NCBI GenBank assembly: GCA_037140375.1
Contig: JBAXER010000001.1
Location: 1-64,000, forward strand
DNA: 64,000 nucleotides
Direction of reading: 5' to 3'
From: WLMZ01 sp037140375
Lineage (GTDB): Bacteria > Actinomycetota > Acidimicrobiia > Acidimicrobiales > Ilumatobacteraceae
Shown here: piece after piece, positions 52,254-61,054 of the stretch
Layout of the letters: every line of letters begins with the position of its first letter
How positions within the stretch are numbered: position 1 is the stretch's first letter
Position numbers and translations under genes: made by a program
Notes under the pieces: generated by a model
Database searches by the model: none
What the model saw: the letters and a program-made list of their open reading frames with translations, nothing else
What the model was told of the DNA's origin: nothing

Positions 52254-54197
52254 ATGGCAACAAGACGCACCCCACGACCCGATTACGTTCGCATCACCGA
52301 ACCCTTGGTTCGCGAAAATGGCGTGCTCCGCCCAGCAACTTGGGATGAAGCGCTCACTCGCGCCGCCGCAGGTTTTCGCCACGCAGTAGATACCTACGGC
52401 GAAAACGGCATCGGAGTTTTCTCGTGCTCAAAAGCCACCAACGAAATGAACTTCCTCGCTCAGAAGTTCACGCGTCAGGTGTTGGGCACCAACAACATCG
52501 ACTCCTGTAACCGAACTTGACACGCTCCTAGCGTGGTCGGTCTGGCCACAGTGTTCGGTGCCGGTGGCGGCACATCTTCGTACCGTGAGGTCGAAGACAC
52601 CGATGTGATTGTGCTCTGGGGCTCTAACGCCCGAGTCGCACACCCCATCTTCTTTCATCATGTTCTTCGCGGCATTCGCAATGGCGCCAAGCTTTTCGTC
52701 GTCGATCCCCGTCGCACCGATTCAGCGCGCTGGGCCGACCGTTGGCTTGGTCTTCATGTGGGTGCCGACATCGCGCTTGCCCACGCCATCGGCCGAGAGA
52801 TCATCGCAGCCGGTTTGTACAACCGCGCCTTTGTCGAAGGTTCAACCACCGGCTTCGACGAATACCGCGCCGCGGTCGAACCATGGACTCTCGAGCACGC
52901 CGAAGTTGTCACGGGCGTGCCCTCCGACGCAATCCGCGAACTCGCGCATGCCTTCGCTCGCGCCGACCGCGCCCAGATGTGCTGGACCCTTGGCATCACC
53001 GAGCACCACAACGGTGTCGACAACGTGTTGTCGCTCATCAACCTCAACTTGTTGTGTGGGCATGTCGGCCGTTTTGGCGCAGGCATCCAACCGCTTCGGG
53101 GTCAGAACAACGTGCAGGGCGGCGGCGACATGGGCGCCATCCCCAACAAGATGTCTGGCTTCCAAGACATTCTCGACGCCGATGTGCGCCACAAGTTTGG
53201 CACCGCATGGAACTGCACTATTCAGCCTCACTACGGCAAGCACCTCACCCAGATGTTCGAGGCAATGGAGCGCAAGGAAATGCGCGCTCTGTACGTAATT
53301 GGCGAGAACCCAGCTCAATCCGAAGCCGACTCTGCGCATGCGATTCACATTCTCGAGGGCCTTGAGCACATGGTGGTGCAAGACATCTTCCTCACCAAGA
53401 CCGCAGAGCTCGCCGACGTGGTTCTGCCCGCATCGGCAGCATGGTGCGAAACCGAAGGCACAGTCACCAACAGCGAACGACGCGTACAGCGAGTACGCAA
53501 AGCCATCGAGGCGCCCGCCGGCTCACGCGACGACACGGGAATCATCATCGAGTTGGCTCATCGCATGGGCCACACCGAATGGCAGTACCCAACGTCTGAA
53601 TCCATCTGGAACGAACTGCGCAGCCTGTCGCCGATGCATCACGGCATGTCATACGCGCGACTCGAAGCACTCGACGGCATCCAGTGGCCATGCCCCTCGA
53701 ACGACACCCTCGAGCCTTCGTACCTGCACGGCCGGCTCTGGGCCGAGAACCCCGCCGATCGCGGTCGCCTCGCACCATTCAGCGCCGTGTCGTGGGCAGG
53801 CCCAGTCGACCTCATCACCGATGAGTTCCCCATCCGCCTCACCACTGGCCGCCGTCTCGATTCGTACAACACCGGCGTGCAGAGCGGAGCCATTGCGTCT
53901 CCCCTACGTGAGGGCGAGACCCTCGACATGAACCCCGACGACGCGATGCGCATGGGCATCGACAACGACGAGGTCGTGCGCATCACATCCCGCCGCGGAT
54001 ACATCGAGGCGCCTGTTCGTTACGACAGCCACCTTCGTCCGGGCCTTGCGTTCATGACCTTCCATTTCCCCGACGAGATCGACGTGAACGTGCTCACCAT
54101 CGAAGCCAACGACCCCAAGTCGGGAACCGCCGAATTTAAAGCCAGCGCAATCCGTGTCGAAAAACTCAACGCCCCTGTGCCAGTAGCTGGCGAATAG
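52254..54197 (+). CDS. Formate dehydrogenase catalytic subunit (molybdopterin), selenocysteine-containing, N-terminal Fe-S module absent
   Basis: 647 residues when TGA 52518-52520 is read as selenocysteine (Sec89). The context NNIDSCNRT-Sec-HAPSVVGLATVFG is the FDH active-site loop, where the residue before His is Cys or Sec in all active enzymes. Both sides of the TGA are in one frame with unbroken similarity to FDH: before it RITEPLVRENGVLRPATWDEAL, after it VIVLWGSNARVAHPI, DPRRTDSARWADRWL, QPLRGQNNVQGGGDMGAIPN, PAQSEAD, and the C-terminal MopB domain (LTTGRRLDSYNTG). The protein begins just after the point where FdhA normally has its 4Fe-4S domain, which is encoded by a separate gene at 56054. 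It oxidises formate to CO2 with NAD via the NuoEF-like subunit. Confidence 0.93.
52518..52549 (+). promoter_or_regulatory. Selenocysteine codon (TGA) with bacterial SECIS hairpin
   Basis: TGA at 52518-52520. A 6-bp stem GUGGUC (52533-52538) / GGCCAC (52544-52549), with one G-U pair, presents the apical loop GGUCU (52539-52543). In E. coli fdhF the essential GGUCU loop also occupies positions 22-26 counted from the U of UGA; here it does so exactly. SelB is expected to bind this loop. A short hairpin CACGCT-CCT-AGCGTG overlaps the start of the stem. Confidence 0.9.
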
Positions 54198-54198
54198 C

Positions 54199-56043
54199 GT
54201 GGACCTCCGCTTCCCCAAAGAGGAGCCCACGCTCGCCGAAGTGCAAGCGCTCGATGCAGTGCTCGGCGAATCACACGTGGTCGAAGGCTGGCAGCGCGAG
54301 CGCGGTGGCGCTCACCTGGCCGCCGACCAACGCCCACACCTCCTGGCAGCGTTACATGCGCTACAGAATCGAGTTGGCTGGGTGAGTCCTGGCGGTCTCG
54401 GCGAGTTGTGCCGCAGACTCGATGTGCCGCCAGCCGAGGCCTACGGTGTTGCAAGTTTCTACGCCATGTTCAGCATGGAAGAACGCCCGGCCCGCGTTGT
54501 GCACGTGTGTGCCGACCTCGCATGTCAGGTGCTCGGCGCCGGAGCGCTGCTCGATGCAGTGCAGGCCGAGTGCGGCAACCCGAGCCAAACCGGCGTGCCC
54601 GGAGCATGGCAGCCCAGCCCCTGCCTTGGCCTGTGCGAGCGAGGTCCAGCCATCCTCGTGACCGAAGCTGGCGACCCGGCTCACGAAGCCGTGATTGCGC
54701 CGGCCATCGCCACCGATGTGGCCGTTGCTTTGCGAGTCGGGCCAAAGGGCCTCGGCGCCGAAGCCCCGGTAGTTGCAGCAGTGCCGCAAGCCGCCACACC
54801 CCAAGGCGCTGCCGAACTCGTACTGCTCAAGCGGGTCGGCGTGGTCGATCCCTCGTCGCTCGACGACTATCGCGCCCACGGCGGATACGAAGCGTTGCGT
54901 GCCGCGTTTGCGATGGGCCCAACCGGAGTCATCCGAGAAGTCACCGACTCGAATCTCGTTGGGCGCGGCGGCGCAGCGTTCCCGGCTGGCCGCAAGTGGG
55001 CCGCCGTTGCCGCTCAGCCCGTTCGCACGCACTACCTCGTGTGTAACGCCGACGAAAGCGAACCCGGCACCTTCAAGGACCGCGTCATCATCGAGGGCGA
55101 TCCCTTCTCTCTCATCGAGGCGATGACCATCTGCGCATTCGCCACTGGTTGCGAGCACGGCTTTGTGTACCTGCGCGGCGAATACCCACGTGCCCTCGAG
55201 CATCTGCAGCACGCCATCGATGCTGCACGCGATCGCGGTTATCTCGGCACCAACGTGATGGGCCTCGGGTTTACATTCGACCTCACCATCGTTCGTGGCG
55301 CAGGCGCATACATCTGCGGTGAAGAGACCGCCATCTTCAACTCAATCGAGGGCTACCGCGGCGAGCCACGCAGCAAGCCACCGTTCCCTGTAGAGGTTGG
55401 CCTCTTTGGCAAACCCACTGTGGTCAACAACGTCGAGACCCTTGTCAACGTTTTGCCCATCGTGCTCAACGGCGGCCCCGCATACGCCGCCATCGGCACC
55501 GCCGGCTCCAGTGGAACCAAGGTGTTCTGCGTGTCAGGTGCGGTCGCCAATGCAGGCGTGTACGAACTGCCCTTTGGCGCCACGCTTCGCGAACTCATCG
55601 ATCTCGCCGGTGGCGTGCCCAACGGTCGTTCGCTCAAGGCAGTGCTGCTCGGCGGGGCGGCCGGATCATTTGTTCGCGCCGACGAAATCGATTTCCCGCT
55701 CACGCTCGAGGGCGCACGCGCCCACAACACAACGCTTGGATCGGGCGTTGTGATGGTGCTCGACGACACCGTCGACCTGCCCACGTTCCTGCGCCGCATA
55801 GCTGCGTTCTTCCGAGACGAATCGTGCGGGCAATGTGTGCCCTGTCGCGTTGGCACGGTTCGCCAAGAAGAGGCACTGATCCGCATCACCCTCGGGCCTC
55901 GCTCAGCGGCCCAACACGAAGCCGATCTCACGATCTTGCGAGATGTTGGTCGGGCCATGCGCGACGCCTCAATCTGCGGACTTGGGCAAACTGCCTGGAG
56001 CGCAATCGAATCTGCAATCGACCGCCTCGGGGCACTGCAATGA
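54199..56043 (+). CDS. NuoE-NuoF fusion, NAD-linked diaphorase subunit of formate dehydrogenase
   Basis: 614 residues from GTG 54199, one base after the FDH gene. Residues about 30-190 are NuoE-like with a 2Fe-2S site (VHVCADLAC and SPCLGLCERGP). Residues about 210-614 are NuoF-like: FMN/NAD motifs GRGGAAFPAGRKW, CNADESEPGTFKDR, GAGAYICGEETA, NVETLVNV and the 4Fe-4S site ESCGQCVPCRVGT plus a later Cys (SICGLG). It passes electrons from the FDH Fe-S chain to NAD+. The fusion removes the need for separate FdsG/FdsB genes. Confidence 0.95.
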   Translation: MDLRFPKEEPTLAEVQALDAVLGESHVVEGWQRERGGAHLAADQRPHLLAALHALQNRVGWVSPGGLGELCRRLDVPPAEAYGVASFYAMFSMEERPARVVHVCADLACQVLGAGALLDAVQAECGNPSQTGVPGAWQPSPCLGLCERGPAILVTEAGDPAHEAVIAPAIATDVAVALRVGPKGLGAEAPVVAAVPQAATPQGAAELVLLKRVGVVDPSSLDDYRAHGGYEALRAAFAMGPTGVIREVTDSNLVGRGGAAFPAGRKWAAVAAQPVRTHYLVCNADESEPGTFKDRVIIEGDPFSLIEAMTICAFATGCEHGFVYLRGEYPRALEHLQHAIDAARDRGYLGTNVMGLGFTFDLTIVRGAGAYICGEETAIFNSIEGYRGEPRSKPPFPVEVGLFGKPTVVNNVETLVNVLPIVLNGGPAYAAIGTAGSSGTKVFCVSGAVANAGVYELPFGATLRELIDLAGGVPNGRSLKAVLLGGAAGSFVRADEIDFPLTLEGARAHNTTLGSGVVMVLDDTVDLPTFLRRIAAFFRDESCGQCVPCRVGTVRQEEALIRITLGPRSAAQHEADLTILRDVGRAMRDASICGLGQTAWSAIESAIDRLGALQ

Positions 56044-56053
56044 AGGGCCCAGC

Positions 56054-56926
56054 ATGACCTCGACCTATGAGACTCCAGTCGGCCTTCCTCGTCGCGCCGT
56101 CAGCATTCAGATCGACGGCAACGAGGTAAAGGTCAGCGAAGGCGCCACCATTCTCGACGCCTGCAAGGCGCACGGCACCGACGTGCCCACGCTGTGTTAT
56201 GGCGACACACTCGATCCAGTGAACGCGTGCCGTGTCTGCGTGGTCGAGGTCGAAGGTAACCGAGTGCTTGTGCCATCGTGCTCGCGCAAGGTTGAACCTG
56301 GCATGGTCATCAACACCGACAACGAACGCACACGCCACTCGCGCAAGATGGTGCTTGAGTTGCTCGGCTCGTCGGTAGATCTCTCGGCGGCCCCGCTCGT
56401 TGCCGGCTGGAACGATCAGTACCAGGCCGACCCCACGCGCTTCGGCGAATCGAAGACCGTGAAGCAGCCGGTGAAGATCGACAACGACCTGTACGTTCGC
56501 GACTACTCGCGATGCATCCTGTGTTACAAGTGCGTCGATGCGTGCGGCGAGCAATGGCAAAACTCATTTGCGATTTCTGTTGCTGGCCGCGGGTTCAACG
56601 CCCACATCAGTACCGAGTTCGATGTCGGGCTCCCCGACTCGGCCTGCGTGTACTGCGGCAACTGTGTTGAGGTGTGCCCCACTGGTGCCCTCATGTTCAA
56701 GACCGAGCACGACATGCGCGTAGCCGAGACGTGGGACGAAAGCGTCCAGCAGCAAACCACCACCATTTGCCCGTACTGCGGCGTTGGATGCAGCCTCACG
56801 TTGCACACCCAAGACAACACCATCGTGAAGGTCACGTCGCCGCACGAGTCTGCAGTGGGTTCCGGCAACCTATGTATCAAGGGTCGCTTTGGTTTCCAGC
56901 ACGTGCAGACCCTGAAGCACAACTAG
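56054..56926 (+). CDS. Formate dehydrogenase N-terminal iron-sulfur module as a separate protein
   Basis: 290 residues. A 2Fe-2S ferredoxin domain (C48, C59, C62, C76), a NuoG-like middle, two 4Fe-4S clusters (C154, C157, C160, C164; C198, C201, C204, C208) and, at the C-terminus, the Mo-proximal 4Fe-4S motif CPYCGVGC (C239, C242, C246) with C274 in NLCIKGRFGF. In ordinary FdhA these come first in one chain; here the chain stops right after GRFGF. Together with the 52254 gene it rebuilds a complete FdhA. It follows the NuoEF gene by 10 bases. Confidence 0.92.
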   Translation: MTSTYETPVGLPRRAVSIQIDGNEVKVSEGATILDACKAHGTDVPTLCYGDTLDPVNACRVCVVEVEGNRVLVPSCSRKVEPGMVINTDNERTRHSRKMVLELLGSSVDLSAAPLVAGWNDQYQADPTRFGESKTVKQPVKIDNDLYVRDYSRCILCYKCVDACGEQWQNSFAISVAGRGFNAHISTEFDVGLPDSACVYCGNCVEVCPTGALMFKTEHDMRVAETWDESVQQQTTTICPYCGVGCSLTLHTQDNTIVKVTSPHESAVGSGNLCIKGRFGFQHVQTLKHN

Positions 56927-56962
56927 TCGTCCGCCAACTACCGCACTGACTAGTTTCGCTTC

Positions 56963-58276
56963 GTGAACATCGACGCAGCCATCGCCTTCGTCGAGGGACA
57001 CATCGACTACGGCACATGGGCCGCTCGTTCGGGTCGCACCGGCAACGTTGAGTTGTCGCTCGACCGTATGCGGCGGTTCATCGAGTTGCTCGGCAACCCC
57101 CAAGTCGGCCTGCCCATCATCCATGTCACTGGCACCAACGGCAAGGGTTCTACGTCTCGGATGATCACACGACTGCTGATGGGCGAAGGCTTGCGCGTGG
57201 GCACCTACTCGAGCCCCCATCTCGCTCGCTACAACGAACGCTTCCGTCTCAACGACATCGACATCGACGACACCACGTTGGCAGCGCTGCTCACCGCCGC
57301 AGCCGACGCCGAAGAACATCTTGGCGAGCGACTGATGCCCTTTGAGGTGCTCACCGGAGCCGCGTACACATGGTTCGCGCAGCAGCGCGTTGATGTGGCC
57401 GTCATCGAAGTTGGCGTGCTCGGTCGCTTCGACGCAACCAATGTTGGCGACGGCAGCGTCGCGGTTGTGACCAACATCGGGTTCGACCACACCGACGGCG
57501 AAGGCGATTGGCAGCAGCGAATCGCCGACGAGAAAGCCGGCATCGTCAAGCCCGGATCCCACCTCATCCTCGGCAGCATCGACAGTCGGCTTGAGCATGT
57601 CTTCGAAACGCAAGGCGCGGCCTCCATCTGGCGACTCGGACGCGAGATCAACACGGTCGCAGACAGGCCCGCAGCAACGGGCCGCAACGTCGCTGTCAGC
57701 ACCCCTCTGCAGACTCTCGACAGCATCGAACTCTCGCTGCACGGAGCACACCAGTCCACGAATTGTGCGCTTGCCGTGGCGGCAGCGTCAGCGTTTCTTG
57801 AGCGACCCCTTGAGCCAAGCTCTGCCCGCTCGGCACTTGCCGATGTGCGCATGCCTGCTCGACTTGAGACCGTGATGTTGCATCCACAAGTAGTCATCGA
57901 CGGCGCCCACAACCCCGATGCCGCTCGCGCCTTAGGCGCCGCAATCCGCGATGGCATGCCCTGCGCTGGGCAGCGCACGTTGGTCATCGGACTCCTCGCC
58001 GGGCGCGACCCATCGGCGATGCTCGCCGCGATCGACGCGTCAAACTTCGCCAACGTCATCGCCTGCACTCCCCCAACAGCACGCGCTCGGCCAGCCGCCG
58101 AGCTTGCCGCCGCGGCCGCAGCGCTTGGTTGCGCAGTTCGCGTCATCGACAACATCGGCGACGCGCTGCAGGCCGCCATCGACACTGCCGATTCGCTCGA
58201 CCAGATCGTGGTGACCGGTTCGATCTATCTCGTGGCCGACGCCCGCGAATGGCTACTCGCTCGCGCCCACACCTGA
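56963..58276 (+). CDS. folC: Folylpolyglutamate/dihydrofolate synthase
   Basis: 437 residues of the Mur-ligase family. P-loop IHVTGTNGKGSTSRMI, YSSPHLARYNERFRLN, VIEVGVLGRFDATNVG, IGFDHTDGEGDWQQRIADEKAGI and VIDGAHNPDAARALGAAI. It adds glutamate to folates. Next to fhs, folD and FDH it may help retain the THF pool used by the C1 pathway. Start GTG 56963, 36 bases after the FDH module. Confidence 0.93.
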   Translation: MNIDAAIAFVEGHIDYGTWAARSGRTGNVELSLDRMRRFIELLGNPQVGLPIIHVTGTNGKGSTSRMITRLLMGEGLRVGTYSSPHLARYNERFRLNDIDIDDTTLAALLTAAADAEEHLGERLMPFEVLTGAAYTWFAQQRVDVAVIEVGVLGRFDATNVGDGSVAVVTNIGFDHTDGEGDWQQRIADEKAGIVKPGSHLILGSIDSRLEHVFETQGAASIWRLGREINTVADRPAATGRNVAVSTPLQTLDSIELSLHGAHQSTNCALAVAAASAFLERPLEPSSARSALADVRMPARLETVMLHPQVVIDGAHNPDAARALGAAIRDGMPCAGQRTLVIGLLAGRDPSAMLAAIDASNFANVIACTPPTARARPAAELAAAAAALGCAVRVIDNIGDALQAAIDTADSLDQIVVTGSIYLVADAREWLLARAHT

Positions 58277-58289
58277 CCCCCAGCAAGCG

Positions 58290-58314
58290 TCAGCGCACGG
58301 CATGCGTGCGCTGA
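58290..58314. terminator. Hairpin between convergent folC and betA
   Basis: Perfect 9-base arms TCAGCGCAC (58290-58298) and GTGCGCTGA (58306-58314) with a 7-base loop, between two convergent genes. Only a short T-run follows on the plus strand (GGCTTTA), so it is a likely but weak bidirectional terminator. Confidence 0.5.
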
Positions 58315-58318
58315 GGCT

Positions 58319-60028
58319 TTATGACGGTTCGCGACCCTCAGAGTCGTGGGCGTGGTGGGTGTCGTGGCGATAGAACTCGGCGTGCTCGGCCGGCAGCGGC
58401 TCGTTGCCTGCGATCAGGTCTGCGGCTTTCTCGGCCATCATCATCACCGGCGCATAGATGTTGCCATTGGTGACATAGGGCATCGCCGAGGCATCGCACA
58501 CACGCAGGCCCTCGACCCCGTGCACCTTCATGGTGAGTGGGTCCACAACCGACATTTCGTCGGTACCCATGCGGCACGTGCACGACGGATGCAACGCCGT
58601 CTCAGCGTCTTTGGCAACCCACTCGAGGATCTGTTCGTCGGTCTGCACCTCGGCGCCCGGCGAAATCTCACCCTTACTGAACGCAGCGAAGGCCTGCGCG
58701 CCGAGAATGCGACGAGTCACATGAATCGCTTCGATCCACTCGCGGCGATCTTGTGCCGTAGACAAGTAGTTGAAGCGCAGCGCTGGCTTCACGCGTGGGT
58801 CGCGTGAGGTGATCTTCACCGAGCCGCGTGAGTCGCTATACATCGGGCCGATGTGCACCTGATAGCCGTGTTCGATTTTCTCGCCGCCAGGTGGCAGTGA
58901 GCCGTCGTAACGGATCGCGATGGGAAGGAAGTGAAACATCAGGTTCGGATACTTCACGTCGTGGTTGCTGCGCACGAAACCACCAGCCTCGAAGTGGTTC
59001 GTGGCCCCCGCGCCCCTACGGAAGAACAGCCACAGAAAGCCGATCCACGGGCGCTTCCACATCTTCAGCGACGGCTGTTGGGTCACCGGCTGCGAGCACG
59101 AGTGTTGGATGTACACCTCGAGGTGATCTTGCAGATGCTCGCCGACGCCAGGAAGGTGATGCACCACAGGGACGTTGAGCGCCTGCAGTTCGTCGCTGTT
59201 ACCGACGCCGCTGAGCTGAAGCAGTTGCGGGGTGTTGATGGAGCCACCACAGAGAATGACCTCGCGCGCCATCACCTGCTGCGGTTTGCCGCGACCCTTG
59301 GTGAACTCGACGCCCGTGGCTTGCTTACCATCGAACAACACGCGATTCACCATCGCCCGGCACAACAGATCGAGGTTCGGCCGCTTCAGCACCGGATACA
59401 AATAGGCACGAGCGGCACTGAGCCGGCGACCCTTCTTGATGTTGCGATCGAACTTGGCGAAACCCTCTTGTTGATAGCCGTTCACATCGCTGGTGATGGG
59501 ATAACCGGCCTGCTGCACTGAGTCGAAAAACGCGTCGAACAACGGCGAAGCGGCGGCGCCACGCTCGAGAACAAGTGGGCCCTTGGTACCGCGAAACTCG
59601 TCGCCCCCCGCCATACACGACTCCATACGCTTGAAGTAGGGCAGGCAGTGCGCATAGCCCCACGACTCCATGCCCGGGTCGGCGGCCCATCGCTCGTAGT
59701 CGAGCGGGTTGCCGCGCTGGAAGATCATGCCGTTGATACTGCTGGACCCGCCGAGCACCTTGCCGCGGGCGTGGTACACGCGCCGACCATTCATAAATGG
59801 TTCGGGTTCGGATTCGTATTTCCAGTCGTAGAACTTGCTGCCGATGGGAAAGGCAAGCGCCGCTGGCATGTGGATGAAGACATCCCACTTGTAGTCGCGG
59901 CGACCGGCCTCGAGCACCAGCACTGACTTCGTTGGGTCGGCGCTCAGCCGGTTGGCCAACGCGCAACCTGCTGAGCCACCACCGACAATCACGTAGTCGT
60001 ATGTCTTACCTGTGAGGTTTCGAGTCAT
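58319..60028 (-). CDS. betA: Choline dehydrogenase-like GMC oxidoreductase
   Basis: 569 residues. FAD motif YVIVGGGSAGCALANRLS at the N-terminus, YHARGKVLGGSSSINGMIFQRG, GGSINTPQLLQLSGVG, the C-terminal catalytic His in LHPSCTCRMGTD and NGNIYAPVMMMAEKAADLI. It oxidises choline to betaine aldehyde. It is the last gene of a minus-strand betB-methyltransferase-betA set. Other GMC alcohol oxidases look alike; the betB and importer neighbours support choline. Confidence 0.9.
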   Translation of the reverse strand: MTRNLTGKTYDYVIVGGGSAGCALANRLSADPTKSVLVLEAGRRDYKWDVFIHMPAALAFPIGSKFYDWKYESEPEPFMNGRRVYHARGKVLGGSSSINGMIFQRGNPLDYERWAADPGMESWGYAHCLPYFKRMESCMAGGDEFRGTKGPLVLERGAAASPLFDAFFDSVQQAGYPITSDVNGYQQEGFAKFDRNIKKGRRLSAARAYLYPVLKRPNLDLLCRAMVNRVLFDGKQATGVEFTKGRGKPQQVMAREVILCGGSINTPQLLQLSGVGNSDELQALNVPVVHHLPGVGEHLQDHLEVYIQHSCSQPVTQQPSLKMWKRPWIGFLWLFFRRGAGATNHFEAGGFVRSNHDVKYPNLMFHFLPIAIRYDGSLPPGGEKIEHGYQVHIGPMYSDSRGSVKITSRDPRVKPALRFNYLSTAQDRREWIEAIHVTRRILGAQAFAAFSKGEISPGAEVQTDEQILEWVAKDAETALHPSCTCRMGTDEMSVVDPLTMKVHGVEGLRVCDASAMPYVTNGNIYAPVMMMAEKAADLIAGNEPLPAEHAEFYRHDTHHAHDSEGREPS

Positions 60029-60046
60029 AGCGATGCCTATCGAGTT

Positions 60047-60991
60047 CTACGAAGCGCGGCTGGCGCGAGCGCGAACAGCGGCTTCTACGTGGGTGATGGT
60101 CAATCCGCAGCAGCCACCAATGAGCTGCACACCCTGCTGCATCCAGTCGGTGAAAAACTCTTGCAAGCGGTTGGGCTCAATGGTGTCGACGAAACGCCAA
60201 TCGGGCATTTCGAAGTAGCCGGAGTCGGGGTACGCCATCAGCGGGCCGGCAAAGTACGGACGAGCAGCAGCAAGCGCCTCGCTGATGATTTCGGCCCCGG
60301 TATGCATGAAGCCTGCAGCATCGACACCGTGGGCAGGGATAAGGCGAGCGATAGTTGCAATTGCAACTTCTTCAAACGCGTCGAACGTAACGACCCGACC
60401 ATTGTCGGCGCGCCGAGCGCTCATACCGAACCACACCGGCAGGCCAGTGCTGAGCGCCGCCTCAAGTGCAAGCTGGGCCCGCACCGGGTTGTACATCATC
60501 TCGAGCATGATGTGATCGACGCCCGCGTCGCGAAGAATGTTGGCCAACTCGTAGAACGCGTCGGAGATCTCAGCGTTTGAGGGCACCTTGGTTGCGTCGA
60601 CGGTGGCGCTGCCCGCTGCAACCGGAACCATGTGCGACAAGGACCCGGCAACAGCGACGCGATCGGTGGTGCCTGTTTGCTCGCGAGCGCGAAGCGCAGC
60701 CTCAACTGCACGCAGGTTGATCTCGCCAACGCGATCGGCGTAGCCAGCGGGCCCGAGCATCAGCCGTGACGACGCGAACGTATTGGCGGTGATGACATCT
60801 GATCCGGCACGGATGTAATCGCTATGAATCTCGGTGAGCAGATCGTCGTTGTGCAGTGTGGCCGGCCCACACCACGCAGCCGGGTCCATTGGTGCACCGC
60901 GGCGCTGCAGTTCGGTACCCGTGGCACCATCGAGAACCAGAATCTCACCAGCGTCGAGACGCTGCTTCAGTTGCGCGTACGCGTTGCTCAT
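60047..60991 (-). CDS. Homocysteine S-methyltransferase family protein (betaine-homocysteine methyltransferase-like)
   Basis: 314 residues. DGATGTELQRRG, AGSDVITANTF, LMLEMMYNPVRAQLA and the C-terminal GGCCGLTITHVEA (C294, C295) follow the Pfam S-methyltransferase pattern. The first zinc ligand, a Cys in the GxNC motif of BHMT and MetH, is replaced: the aligned stretch reads AAGFMH, giving H230. Cys-to-His change may keep zinc or signal a new acceptor. Placement between betB and betA suggests betaine as methyl donor. Confidence 0.8.
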   Translation of the reverse strand: MSNAYAQLKQRLDAGEILVLDGATGTELQRRGAPMDPAAWCGPATLHNDDLLTEIHSDYIRAGSDVITANTFASSRLMLGPAGYADRVGEINLRAVEAALRAREQTGTTDRVAVAGSLSHMVPVAAGSATVDATKVPSNAEISDAFYELANILRDAGVDHIMLEMMYNPVRAQLALEAALSTGLPVWFGMSARRADNGRVVTFDAFEEVAIATIARLIPAHGVDAAGFMHTGAEIISEALAAARPYFAGPLMAYPDSGYFEMPDWRFVDTIEPNRLQEFFTDWMQQGVQLIGGCCGLTITHVEAAVRARASRAS

Positions 60992-61054
60992 GCGTGACTC
61001 CTTATGTTGTGCGTGCCCCAGCGAGTGGTCTCGGCGATGAAAATAGAGATGATG

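Noticed and set aside
52254..52533. Reading TGA 52518 as a true stop, giving an 88-residue protein and a separate FDH gene starting at GTG 52533
   Set aside because: The two parts are in one frame, the TGA is at the exact Sec/Cys site of FDH, and a SECIS-type hairpin follows at the right spacing.
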